A stretch of 64,000 nucleotides of DNA from Mucilaginibacter sp. 14171R-50 (lineage in GTDB: Bacteria > Bacteroidota > Bacteroidia > Sphingobacteriales > Sphingobacteriaceae), in contig NZ_CP048115.1 in the NCBI RefSeq assembly GCF_010093045.1, positions 3,968,001 through 4,032,000 of the forward strand, written 5' to 3'. The translations under genes were made by a program, and so were the position numbers. Below are positions 50,085 through 58,982 of this stretch, piece after piece (position 1 is the stretch's first letter; each line of letters starts with the position of its first letter). The notes under the pieces were generated by a model. That model was given only the letters and a program-made list of their open reading frames with translations, made no database searches and had not been told where the DNA came from.

Positions 50085-51156
50085 TTGGAACGAAAACTCG
50101 AACTCCCAGATCAGGATTGCATACGCAGGCTTGGAACTGAAGGACCTGATAGCTAATGACCTGGCTAACTATTTTCGTATCGCTTTTAACAATACGCTTA
50201 AAGACCTTGAGGACTACCTGGGCGATCAGTCGATATTAACCATTCCGGACATTATTTTGGTTGAAGTTGATAAGGACGAAGAATGCTTTGCATTAGTTGA
50301 CCGGTTAAAGCATAATTTTTTATTGAACGGGGTGATCATTGTAATGCTGTCAACCCATAAAGATAAGCGCCAGGTGCAAAAGGCCATGCAGCTTAAGCTT
50401 CACGATTTTTACTCGTACCCCTTCTCTACATCCGACCTTCGCGAAAGGCTTAACTTCCTGGTAAAATTTAAGCTGATAAAGCCAAAACTGTTAGAACTTT
50501 CAAAAGAAGTTGATATTACTTATAAAATGCCTTTTGGCAAGCGGTTTCTTGACCTGTTAATAGCCGGCACTATGTTTATTTGTTTGCTGCCCGTAATGCT
50601 TATTGTGGCCATCGCCATAAAGTTAGACTCGCGCGGGCCTATACTTTATAAAAGCAAACGTGTGGGGACTGGTTACAAAGTATTTGATTTTTACAAATTC
50701 AGGAGCATGCGCACCGATGCCGATCAGCTGCTGGCGCAAATGGCGGTGGAGAATAACCAGTATTCCGCGCAAGAGCAGGGCTCTGGAAAAGCTGCCTTTG
50801 TTAAAATAAAGAACGACCCGCGCATTACCAGGCTGGGTAACTTTTTGCGCAGTTCAAGCCTTGATGAGTTGCCGCAGTTGTTTAACATCCTTAAGGGTGA
50901 TATGTCTGTGGTAGGTAACCGGCCACTACCCGTTTACGAGGCCGAAATGCTTACCTCGAACGAGTGGTCGATGCGCTTTCTGGGCCCGGCTGGTTTGACC
51001 GGTTTATGGCAGATAAGCAAGCGCGGCAAAGAGGATATGAGCGAAAGGGAGCGTAAAAAACTGGATAACTTTTACGCTCAAAAATACTCGATATGGCTTG
51101 ATCTGAAGATAATTATTGGTACAGTGCCCGCTTTATTTCAAAAAGAGAAGGTTTAA
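50062..51156 (+). CDS. Fusion of a receiver-like domain with an undecaprenyl-phosphate sugar-1-phosphate transferase
   Basis: 364 aa. Residues about 17-135 look like a degenerate receiver fold (IRIAYAGLELKDLI, DIILVEVDKDEE, VIIVMLSTHKDKRQ, HDFYSYPFSTSDL); the phosphoacceptor Asp is not clear. Residues about 150-364 form a bacterial sugar transferase: one membrane helix (LLIAGTMFICLLPVMLIVAI), then YKSKRVGTGYKVFDFYKFRSM, DELPQLFNILKGDMSVVGNRP and GPAGLTGLWQIS. It should start repeat-unit assembly on undecaprenyl phosphate. The usual family has no receiver-like N-domain. Confidence 0.92.
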   Translation: MTNKTATDWNENSNSQIRIAYAGLELKDLIANDLANYFRIAFNNTLKDLEDYLGDQSILTIPDIILVEVDKDEECFALVDRLKHNFLLNGVIIVMLSTHKDKRQVQKAMQLKLHDFYSYPFSTSDLRERLNFLVKFKLIKPKLLELSKEVDITYKMPFGKRFLDLLIAGTMFICLLPVMLIVAIAIKLDSRGPILYKSKRVGTGYKVFDFYKFRSMRTDADQLLAQMAVENNQYSAQEQGSGKAAFVKIKNDPRITRLGNFLRSSSLDELPQLFNILKGDMSVVGNRPLPVYEAEMLTSNEWSMRFLGPAGLTGLWQISKRGKEDMSERERKKLDNFYAQKYSIWLDLKIIIGTVPALFQKEKV

Positions 51157-51160
51157 AAAA

Positions 51161-51844
51161 ATGAACAGTAAACTGAAGATATTTTTCGTTTTGATGATTG
51201 TGGTGTTCAGCGCTACGGCTGCAAGCGCCCAACAGGAGTCGTTTATCACCGATGTTTCGTACCCCTATCTTGAAAAACTGATAGCTACAGCGAAAAAGAA
51301 CTACCCCGAAGTAAAAGTACGCCAGGCGCAGGTAAATGCCGCCAAGGCCGCGCTCACGCAATCAAAGGTAATGTGGCTTGATGCTTTCACCGGTTCGTAT
51401 ATTTATAGCCCGCGTAATTCATTAAACCTGGCCAACCCTACGTTTTTCAATGGTTATCAAATAAGTATTTCGGTAAATTTAGGCACATTGTTTTCAAAAC
51501 CCTTTGCCACCCGAACTGCTAAGGAAACGGTTAACATTGCGCAATACCAGCAGCAACAGTACAACCTGTCGATAGAGGCGCAGGTAAAACGCCTGTATTT
51601 TGCTTACCTGGAAGCCCAGGCCGACCTGCGTAACCGCGCAAGGGCCGTTGTTGACGGCGAAATTGCGGTTAAGCAACTGAAGTACACCTTTCAAAAAGGA
51701 GAAACTTCGTTTCATGATTATAACGAGTCTTTAACGAGCTTATACAATCAAAATTCTTTCAAAGTACAAAGCGAACTGGCCACACTAACGGCGAAGGCTA
51801 ATCTTGAAGAAATTTTGGGCGTTAAATTAGAAGAGGTTAAATAG
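51161..51844 (+). CDS. Short TolC-like outer-membrane-factor protein
   Basis: 227 aa from the ATG at 51161; a longer start would overlap the sugar transferase. A signal peptide ends ASAQ. One TolC-type coiled-coil/barrel unit follows: YPEVKVRQAQVNAAKAAL, SYIYSPRNSLN, IEAQVKRLYFAYLEAQADL and FQKGETSFHDYNESL. Full TolC proteins are ~450 aa with two such units, so this is half-length. It may be a trimer-forming half-protein or an accessory factor. It lies between the sugar transferase and a Wzc-like gene. Confidence 0.82.
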   Translation: MNSKLKIFFVLMIVVFSATAASAQQESFITDVSYPYLEKLIATAKKNYPEVKVRQAQVNAAKAALTQSKVMWLDAFTGSYIYSPRNSLNLANPTFFNGYQISISVNLGTLFSKPFATRTAKETVNIAQYQQQQYNLSIEAQVKRLYFAYLEAQADLRNRARAVVDGEIAVKQLKYTFQKGETSFHDYNESLTSLYNQNSFKVQSELATLTAKANLEEILGVKLEEVK

Positions 51845-51847
51845 GGC

Positions 51848-53998
51848 ATGGAGTTAGGGAATTTTTTTAAACTTTTATGGAAACATAAAAACCTGCTGAT
51901 CATTATTCCGCTGGTTACAATTATTGTATCGTACTTCCTGGTAAAAAATCTTGCCGATAAATACATTTCAAGCGCGCAAATAGCTACGGGTATTGTTGAT
52001 GAATCGCGCCACTTATTAGATGCGGACCCTACCGGCGCAGCTAAAGAGCAGTCTATCAACCACGAGTTTAGTAACCTGATAGAAATCATGAAGCTTAAAA
52101 CGCTGGTAAACCAGGTATCGTACCAGTTGATACTGCACGATCTTACCGACAGCGTTCCGTTTAAGCCGCAAAGCAAATTGTTTGCCAGCATGAACCCCGC
52201 CGCCCGCAAGCATGCTATAGAGGTTTTTACAAACAAGTTTAAAACTATGCAGCCGTTATCGTACTATAACAAAGACGAGAACGGGTTAAACGAACTGCTT
52301 AGATCAATGAAATATGACGAAAGATCGTTACGTAAAGACCTGTACATAAACCGGGATGAGGACAGCGATTTTATATCCGTAAGCTATGAATCGGGCAACC
52401 CGCAGCTATCGGCCTTTGTAGTAAACGTGCTTTGCAAGCAGTTTATTGATTATTACACACATACGGTTAGACAAAATGAAACCGACGCGGTAAACTACCT
52501 GGCCAACCTGCTGGAAGAGAAACGCAACGCCTTAAATGCCAAAACCAACAAACTGCAGCAATACAAAATAAAAAATGGGGTAATCAATCTTGATGAACAG
52601 TCGAAAGCAATTTTTGACCAGATCATGATCTACAACGACCGCAAGCAGCAGGCCGAAAAGGACGTGGCATCGTATAACGGCGCCATCAAAAAAATTGACG
52701 ACAAATTTGACCCAAGCGAACGCAAATATATTGAGGCAAGCATAAGCAAATATAACCAGGCGGTAATAAACTCGCAGGACCAGCTGCATATACTTACTGA
52801 TAAATATGTAAGAAGCGGATTTAACCCCAGGCTGAAACCGTCTATCGATTCGTTATCAAATAAACTTGCCGCGCAAATAAACCAAACATCTGATAAATAC
52901 ATTACTAACCCCTTAACCGGTAAAGATGACCTGGTAAAGCAGAAACTTACGCTTGAGGTAAGCCGCGACCTGGCTAAATACAGCCTGCAATCAATAAACA
53001 ACGCTGTAAACGCGTTAAACGATAAGTTTAACCGACTGGTACCTTTTGACGCTACTGTTAAAACCTACAATTTTGATATTGACATTGCCAGTAAAGAGTA
53101 TCTTGATGTATTAAACAAATACAATCAAACCAATCTGCAATCTACCTTCTCAATCAAATTGCGCCAGGTAGAGCTTGCGACACCCGATGCTGCCGAGCCT
53201 TCTAAAAAAATGCTGCTGATCATTTTAGGCGGTATAGTAAGCTTTGCGTTCTGCGTCATCGTATTATTCGGTATATTCTTTTTTGATGACACCATTAAAG
53301 AACCCACCGACCTGGTAAACCGCACACATTTGCCGTTAGTTGGGCACCTGAATACGGTAACGGGCTCGCTTGATCTTAAAAAGTTGTGGGATGTTGAGCA
53401 CCGCGACAAAATGAAGTTATTTAAAGAACTTATCCGTTCAATAAGGTTTGAGATAGACCAGGAACTACGCGGCGAAAAAGTTTTAGGCTTAACCAGTTTG
53501 GCCAATCACGAGGGTAAAACGGTTTTAGCCATCAGCCTGGCCTACTCCTACTCCATGATAAACAAAAAAGTGCTGCTTATAGATGGTAACTTTATTAATC
53601 CAACCATCAGCAATACGGTGCAGCCTAAGGTTTATGTTGAGGATTACTTCAAGAACAATCCCGACAATTACGAAACGTTCAGTAACACCACTAACGTAAT
53701 GGGTAATCATGGCGGCGACGTTACCCTGCTGGAGGTTAGCGACGAAAACTTTATCCGCAGCAGGTTTAACGAGCTAAAAACAAAATACGACATTATTATT
53801 ATAGAAACGCCTCCCCTTTCGTCGCTTAATAAATCGAAAGAATGGCTGTTATTTGCCAATAAAACCATTGCTGTATACGAGGCTAACAAGGGCATCTCAA
53901 AATGGCAGAAAGACGATATCAACTATTTAAGAAGTATGGACAGCAAGTTTGCCGGCTGGATATTAAATAAAACCGACCCGAAAAAGGAAAGGTTTTAA
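51848..53998 (+). CDS. Wzz/Wzc-like polysaccharide co-polymerase with degenerate BY-kinase domain
   Basis: 716 aa. An N-terminal membrane helix (about 15-33) starts a large periplasmic region with coiled-coil segments (about 200-420, e.g. LLEEKRNALNAKTNKLQQYK), and a second helix (about 455-475; MLLIILGGIVSFAFCVIVLFG) leads to a cytoplasmic ATPase-like domain (about 530-716). Its Walker A is degenerate (SLANHEGKTVLA, lacking the GxxGxGK spacing), Walker A' has VLLIDGNFINP and Walker B IIIIETPPLSS. The C-terminus (TDPKKERF) has no Tyr cluster, so autophosphorylation as in Wzc is doubtful. It should regulate chain length or export. Confidence 0.88.
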   Translation: MELGNFFKLLWKHKNLLIIIPLVTIIVSYFLVKNLADKYISSAQIATGIVDESRHLLDADPTGAAKEQSINHEFSNLIEIMKLKTLVNQVSYQLILHDLTDSVPFKPQSKLFASMNPAARKHAIEVFTNKFKTMQPLSYYNKDENGLNELLRSMKYDERSLRKDLYINRDEDSDFISVSYESGNPQLSAFVVNVLCKQFIDYYTHTVRQNETDAVNYLANLLEEKRNALNAKTNKLQQYKIKNGVINLDEQSKAIFDQIMIYNDRKQQAEKDVASYNGAIKKIDDKFDPSERKYIEASISKYNQAVINSQDQLHILTDKYVRSGFNPRLKPSIDSLSNKLAAQINQTSDKYITNPLTGKDDLVKQKLTLEVSRDLAKYSLQSINNAVNALNDKFNRLVPFDATVKTYNFDIDIASKEYLDVLNKYNQTNLQSTFSIKLRQVELATPDAAEPSKKMLLIILGGIVSFAFCVIVLFGIFFFDDTIKEPTDLVNRTHLPLVGHLNTVTGSLDLKKLWDVEHRDKMKLFKELIRSIRFEIDQELRGEKVLGLTSLANHEGKTVLAISLAYSYSMINKKVLLIDGNFINPTISNTVQPKVYVEDYFKNNPDNYETFSNTTNVMGNHGGDVTLLEVSDENFIRSRFNELKTKYDIIIIETPPLSSLNKSKEWLLFANKTIAVYEANKGISKWQKDDINYLRSMDSKFAGWILNKTDPKKERF

Positions 53999-54043
53999 TT
54001 ACCGCAAGGCAGCCTGTTATAACCCTTAAATCTCTTTTTTACT

Positions 54044-54181
54044 ATGAGGATAAAACCTGAAGAGACCGGTGAAGATGTTTTTAAAGATCTGACTCCGCTT
54101 GAACAAAAAACACGTGTGGCGGCTATTGCATTAGCGTTTGTTGGCGTATTTGTTTGGGCAGCCAAAATTTTATTTTTCTAA
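54044..54181 (+). CDS. 45-aa single-pass membrane protein in the polysaccharide locus
   Basis: ATG at 54044, TAA at 54179-54181. The N-terminal half is charged (MRIKPEETGEDVFKDLTP), then VAAIALAFVGVFVWAAKILFF spans the membrane, so the protein would sit with a cytoplasmic N-terminus. It is in the same direction between the Wzc-like and Wzy-like genes and has a coherent hydrophobic helix. No family was recognised. It could be a regulator or assembly subunit (inference). Confidence 0.68.
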   Translation: MRIKPEETGEDVFKDLTPLEQKTRVAAIALAFVGVFVWAAKILFF

Positions 54182-54192
54182 CAAAGCATAAG

Positions 54193-55698
54193 ATGCTTAA
54201 CAACCAGGTACAAAAGGCGGGCTTTATAACAAATTTCTTCCGGAAGCTTATTTCGGGCGGGATACCTACCTATAAAATGGTATTGCTGCTTTTGCCGGTG
54301 GCCCTGTTTATTGCCGTAGCGATAGCTGTGGGCGGCCTTGTGGCGGCGGGCGGCTTACTGGTGGTATTTGTAGGCATACCTGTAGTATTGGGCATTGTTG
54401 CGTACCCCAAATTTGGCATAGCGGTTTTAATGGTGGTTTCGTTCTTTCTTAACTATGTGTCGGAATTTGTACCGCCCGAAACCCCAACCGGTATCATACT
54501 TGATGCCATCACCTACCTGCTCATATTCGGCTTTTTGCTAAAGTTTAAATACGACAAAGATTGGAGTTATTTTAAAAACCCGATAAGTTATTTAGTGCTT
54601 GCCTGGCTGGCATATAATTTTCTGGAAGTAATAAACCCCGTATCGCCGTCTATACTGGCGTGGGTTTACACGGTACGTACAGTGGGCTTTATTATGCTGA
54701 TGTACTTTATTTTTGTTTACCAGATACGCTCGGTTGAAACCATCAGGTTCTTATTAAAACTCTGGCTTGTATTAGCCTTTCTATCGGCATTATCGGGCTT
54801 TCAGCAAGAAAACTTTGGTTTGTTCGGTTTCGAAAAAACCTGGTACTACTCAGACCCGCTGCGTTTAAGCTTTTTATACATCAACGGGCATTTACGCAAA
54901 GTGGCCATTTTTCCTGACCCGGTTACCTTCTCGTACAATATGGTTGTTGCGGCCATATTATGCTTGTGTATCATGTTTCGCAAAATAAAAACATATAAAA
55001 AAGTGATATTGGGCTGCATGATACCCTTCTTTTTTCTGGTGATGCTGTACTCAGGCACCAGGGGGGCGTATGTACTGCCGCCTGCAGCTTTAGCAATGCT
55101 GGCTGTTATGAATTTTAATAAAAGGATATTGATGTTTGTGGTAGGGGCCGGTTTTGTTTTAGGTGTCCTGATTTTTATGCCTACATCCAACCAATTTATA
55201 AAACGTTTTCAAACAGCGTTTCGCCCGTCAGACGATGCATCATTTAACGTCAGGGCCGAAAACCAAAAACGTATACAGCCGTATATATTATCACACCCTA
55301 TAGGCGGCGGCCTTGGTTCGGTTGGTATTTGGGGCCGGCGGTTCGCGCCAAACTCGTTTCTGGCAAAGTTTCCGCCCGATAGTGGTTATGTACGCGTTGC
55401 TGTAGAGATGGGTTATATAGGGCTGATATTGTTTTGTATCTTAATGTTTGTGATCTTAAAAACCGGTATCAATAATTATTATCTCATAAAAAATCCCGAA
55501 CTTAAAATTTATTGCCTGGCAATGGTATTGATAATATTTGTGTTTAATATTGGCAACTATCCGCAGCAGGCGCTGGTGCAATATCCGTCGAACATATTGT
55601 TTTACCTTGCATGCGCATTATTAAACGTAACATTAAGGTTGGATAAGCAGGAACGTGAAACAGCAAACGGCAATAAAGCCGCGCAACTAACCGCCTGA
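54193..55698 (+). CDS. O-antigen ligase/Wzy-like polymerase
   Basis: 501 aa from the ATG at 54193. About ten or more membrane helices (e.g. MVLLLLPVALFIAVAIAVGG, VLMVVSFFLNYVSEFV, YSGTRGAYVLPPAALAMLAV). The conserved loop SGTRGA and a large periplasmic loop with HPIGGGLGS fit the Wzy_C/WaaL superfamily, which joins undecaprenyl-linked polysaccharide units or attaches them to an acceptor. The distinction from the ligase cannot be made by sequence alone; a polymerase is likelier in this locus. Confidence 0.88.
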   Translation: MLNNQVQKAGFITNFFRKLISGGIPTYKMVLLLLPVALFIAVAIAVGGLVAAGGLLVVFVGIPVVLGIVAYPKFGIAVLMVVSFFLNYVSEFVPPETPTGIILDAITYLLIFGFLLKFKYDKDWSYFKNPISYLVLAWLAYNFLEVINPVSPSILAWVYTVRTVGFIMLMYFIFVYQIRSVETIRFLLKLWLVLAFLSALSGFQQENFGLFGFEKTWYYSDPLRLSFLYINGHLRKVAIFPDPVTFSYNMVVAAILCLCIMFRKIKTYKKVILGCMIPFFFLVMLYSGTRGAYVLPPAALAMLAVMNFNKRILMFVVGAGFVLGVLIFMPTSNQFIKRFQTAFRPSDDASFNVRAENQKRIQPYILSHPIGGGLGSVGIWGRRFAPNSFLAKFPPDSGYVRVAVEMGYIGLILFCILMFVILKTGINNYYLIKNPELKIYCLAMVLIIFVFNIGNYPQQALVQYPSNILFYLACALLNVTLRLDKQERETANGNKAAQLTA

Positions 55699-55712
55699 TA
55701 ATTAATTTACAA

Positions 55713-56327
55713 ATGTCACTACTCACCATAGTAAAATCAAATCCGCGTTTAAAAAAGTTTGTCCACTGGCTTATTGTGCAAACGGGCAAATCGGCGCCAA
55801 GGTTATGGGTTCGGTGGTTTGTAAACCCGTTTATACATAAGCGTGGCCGTGGCTCGGTGGTAAGATTTTACTCGCGTATGGATTTATTCCCCTTCAATAA
55901 TTTCGAACTGGGAGCCTATAGCGTGATCGAAGATTTTTCGGCCATAAATAATGGCGTAGGCGACGTCATCATTGGCCACCATACAGGCGTTGGGTTAAGC
56001 AATACCATAATTGGGCCAGTAACCATAGGCAACTACGTTACCATGGCGCAGCATATCGTGTTATCGGGCCTTAACCACGGTTTCGAGGATGTTACTTTAT
56101 CACCCCGGCTACAAAAAGTAGTTACGAGGCAAATTACCGTTTGCGACGACGTTTGGATAGGCGCTAACAGTGTTATCACTGCCGGTGTTACTATCGGCAG
56201 GCACTCGGTTATCGGCGCAGGCAGCGTTGTAACAAAGGATATACCTGAGTATTGTGTTGCGGTTGGCAACCCCGCTAAGGTTATAAAAAAATACAATTTT
56301 GAAACCGCCACCTGGGACAGGGTTTAG
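55713..56327 (+). CDS. Left-handed beta-helix (hexapeptide) acyltransferase
   Basis: 204 aa. Hexapeptide repeats occupy about residues 70-190 (VIIGHHTGVGLSNTIIGPV, VWIGANSVITAGVTIGRHS, VIGAGSVVTKDIPEYCVAVG, NPAKVIKKY). This is the VatD/WcaF type of O-acetyl (or other acyl) transferase. It probably decorates a sugar of the exopolysaccharide. It starts 14 nt after the Wzy-like gene. Confidence 0.92.
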   Translation: MSLLTIVKSNPRLKKFVHWLIVQTGKSAPRLWVRWFVNPFIHKRGRGSVVRFYSRMDLFPFNNFELGAYSVIEDFSAINNGVGDVIIGHHTGVGLSNTIIGPVTIGNYVTMAQHIVLSGLNHGFEDVTLSPRLQKVVTRQITVCDDVWIGANSVITAGVTIGRHSVIGAGSVVTKDIPEYCVAVGNPAKVIKKYNFETATWDRV

Positions 56328-56338
56328 CCGATAATTAT

Positions 56339-57685
56339 ATGCCCTTTTTTAAAAAGATAATAAACAAACATACCATAGCGCTGGCTACTAACGCGGCCAT
56401 GCCTGTAATAGGTATGCTGGTGTTATCATTAATGGCGCATAACCTGCCCAAAGCCGATTTTGGTAACTATATCTTTTTCCTGATGATCTTTATCCTGGGC
56501 GACCTGTTCAGGACCGGGTTCCTGCAAACCTCGCTGGTTAAATATTACTCAGGCGCACATCCCGAGCGGGCGCTCAATATGGCCGGTTCTGCCTGGGCGG
56601 TGGGGTTTATTTTAACCGCCATCATCGTACTGCTCGATGTTTTGCTCTACATCTTTTACAAAAGCAGCAATGCAGATATGGAAGCTACGCTAAAGTGGTT
56701 TGGCATTATTTACCTTACCACCCTCCCGTCGGCCATATCGTCCTGGATATTGCAGGCCGAAGAACGTTTCGACCGGCTGCTGATATTACAGATACTTAAC
56801 CAGGGGGGCTTCCTGGTGTGCATTCTGCTTTTTATCTGGTTTGATAACATCAGTTTCCAAACGGCTATCTACAGCTATTTTGCAACCAATTTGTTTACCA
56901 GCTTGTTCTGTATAGTTTCGGGCTGGGCAAAATCGCACACTATAAAGCACCGCAGCATGCAGTCAATGAAAGAGCTCGCCAACTTCGGCAAGTATAGCGT
57001 GGGCACTTCCATAAGCGCTTATTTGCTGCGTGGGTCGGATACCTTTATCATCAAACTAATGTTTGTGCCAGAACTGATAGCAGTTTACTACATCCCGCAG
57101 CGGCTGATGGAAATATTTGAGATACCCATGCGCAGTTTTGTATCAACCGCCCTGCCCGAACTATCGGCCGCCCAGCAGCGTAATGATTCGTCAGAAGTAG
57201 CCACCATTATGAAAAGGTATGCGGGGATGCTTACAGTAGCCCTTGTCCCGGTGGCAGTGGTAGCTTTTTTACTGGCCGGCATCGCTATCAGGTTGTTGTT
57301 TGGCGTAAAGTACCAGGAATCTGAAGCGGTAAACATATTCCGGTTATTTATGTGTTATGTTATGCTGATGCCGGTAGACAGGTTTTTTGGTATAACGCTG
57401 GATATTATAGGCAAGCCGCAGCTAAACATGATCAAGGTATTTTTAATGCTGGCCATCAATATCATTGGCGATTTTGTAGGTATCTGGCTATTTCACAGCC
57501 TGTATGCCGTAGCGGTCGCATCGTTGTTTACATTTTTTTCGGGTGTTATATTCGGTTATTGGGCGCTAAAAAAACACCTGCATTTTACCATAAGGGATAT
57601 ACTTACTTTAGGATACAGCCAATTAAAAGACGTGCTCATGCACCTATTTAAAAAAGGACGGACCGAAAACGCTGAACAGTTATAA
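56339..57685 (+). CDS. Polysaccharide flippase (Wzx-like, MOP superfamily)
   Basis: 448 aa with about 12-14 membrane helices (ALATNAAMPVIGMLVLSLMA, TIYSYF-type loops, VALVPVAVVAFLLAGIAI). Family segments LRGSDTFIIKLMF and PMRSFVSTALPELSAAQQ match polysaccharide biosynthesis flippases. It moves undecaprenyl-linked repeats across the inner membrane. It sits between acyltransferase and glycosyltransferase genes of the same operon. Confidence 0.91.
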   Translation: MPFFKKIINKHTIALATNAAMPVIGMLVLSLMAHNLPKADFGNYIFFLMIFILGDLFRTGFLQTSLVKYYSGAHPERALNMAGSAWAVGFILTAIIVLLDVLLYIFYKSSNADMEATLKWFGIIYLTTLPSAISSWILQAEERFDRLLILQILNQGGFLVCILLFIWFDNISFQTAIYSYFATNLFTSLFCIVSGWAKSHTIKHRSMQSMKELANFGKYSVGTSISAYLLRGSDTFIIKLMFVPELIAVYYIPQRLMEIFEIPMRSFVSTALPELSAAQQRNDSSEVATIMKRYAGMLTVALVPVAVVAFLLAGIAIRLLFGVKYQESEAVNIFRLFMCYVMLMPVDRFFGITLDIIGKPQLNMIKVFLMLAINIIGDFVGIWLFHSLYAVAVASLFTFFSGVIFGYWALKKHLHFTIRDILTLGYSQLKDVLMHLFKKGRTENAEQL

Positions 57686-57696
57686 GCAGGACAAAC

Positions 57697-58884
57697 ATGG
57701 ATATTATAAAATTTATATTCTCAATAATTTTCACCCTTATCTTTATTTATCTGGGTATTTACAGCCTGTACCTGTTTATATTCTCGGTATTGGGTAAGCT
57801 TATAAAACAAAATCCCCCGCCCGCCGCAACGGCTTACAGCAAGTTTGTTATTTATATATGCGCTTATAAAGAAGATGCCATTATCCTTAGCTCGGCTGCG
57901 CAGGCGCTTACTATCGATTATCCAAAAGATAAGTTCCACATTTGCGTAATAGCCGATTCAATGCAGCCCGAAACCATCGAAAAACTAAAGGCCATGCCCC
58001 TGCAGGTTGTTGAAGTGGTGTTCGAGAGCAGCACAAAATCAAAAGCGCTGCACGCCGCCATAGCCGCCACTCACCAGGACTTTGATGCCGCCGTGGTATT
58101 TGATATAGATAACATTGCCGCGCCCGATTACCTGCACCAGATAAATAATTACCTGCACGATGGTAACCGGGTTATACAGGGGCACCGCGTAGCCAAAAAT
58201 ACCGAAACACCCGTGGCCATTTTAGATGCTATAAGCGAAGAAATAAACAACCACATATTCCGCAAAGCGCAACAGGTTTTCAAACTATCTGCGGCCATTA
58301 TCGGTTCGGGCATGGTTCTGGAGTTTAAGCTTTTTAAAGATACTATGGCTCAAATTGACGCCGTAGGAGGTTTTGACAAAGAGATGGGACTGGTACTTAC
58401 CCGCCAGAAAATTCATGTGGCGTATGCCGACAAAGCTTACATATACGACGAAAAGGTAAGCAACCCCGAAGTGTTTAAAAAACAGCGCCGCAGGTGGTTA
58501 TCAGCGCAGTTTAACTTACTGAAAACCTATGGCTTAACCGGCTTTAAAGAACTTTTTGTGCATGGTAATTTCGACTATTTTAACGAGATATATCAAACCG
58601 CTATATTGCCACGTATTTTGATGCTGGGGCTGATGCCGCTAATGCTGTTAATATCACTGCTTACCCCGGGCATTGGCCCGAACTGGCAGTGGTGGCTTGT
58701 TGCTACGGCTTGCTGCTACATTGGTATATTAGTTGCTATACCAGCGGGATTTTTTAACGGTAAACTATTAGGTGCCGTATTAAAAATACCGTTGATATTT
58801 TTTACAATGCTGGCCTTGCTGTTTAAATTAAAGGGCGCCAACAAAAAATTTATTCATACACCGCATAACCCGGGTGCAAACTAA
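57697..58884 (+). CDS. Family 2 membrane glycosyltransferase
   Basis: 395 aa. An N-terminal helix (about 5-30), a GT2 catalytic domain with FVIYICAYKEDAIILSSAAQAL, VVFDIDNIAAPDYL (DxD), GSGMVLEF and KKQRRRWLSAQ (Q/RxxRW acceptor motif), then three C-terminal membrane helices. It resembles processive-type GT2 enzymes, although a single transfer reaction on the lipid carrier is possible. It starts 11 nt after the flippase gene. Confidence 0.9.
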   Translation: MDIIKFIFSIIFTLIFIYLGIYSLYLFIFSVLGKLIKQNPPPAATAYSKFVIYICAYKEDAIILSSAAQALTIDYPKDKFHICVIADSMQPETIEKLKAMPLQVVEVVFESSTKSKALHAAIAATHQDFDAAVVFDIDNIAAPDYLHQINNYLHDGNRVIQGHRVAKNTETPVAILDAISEEINNHIFRKAQQVFKLSAAIIGSGMVLEFKLFKDTMAQIDAVGGFDKEMGLVLTRQKIHVAYADKAYIYDEKVSNPEVFKKQRRRWLSAQFNLLKTYGLTGFKELFVHGNFDYFNEIYQTAILPRILMLGLMPLMLLISLLTPGIGPNWQWWLVATACCYIGILVAIPAGFFNGKLLGAVLKIPLIFFTMLALLFKLKGANKKFIHTPHNPGAN

Positions 58885-58982
58885 TTACGTAAATACGGGT
58901 ACAACATTTAAAAAGGGTAATTTGCTACCCTTAAGTATAAAAAGCAATAACATTACAATTATAGTGCGGGGCTAATTAACCT

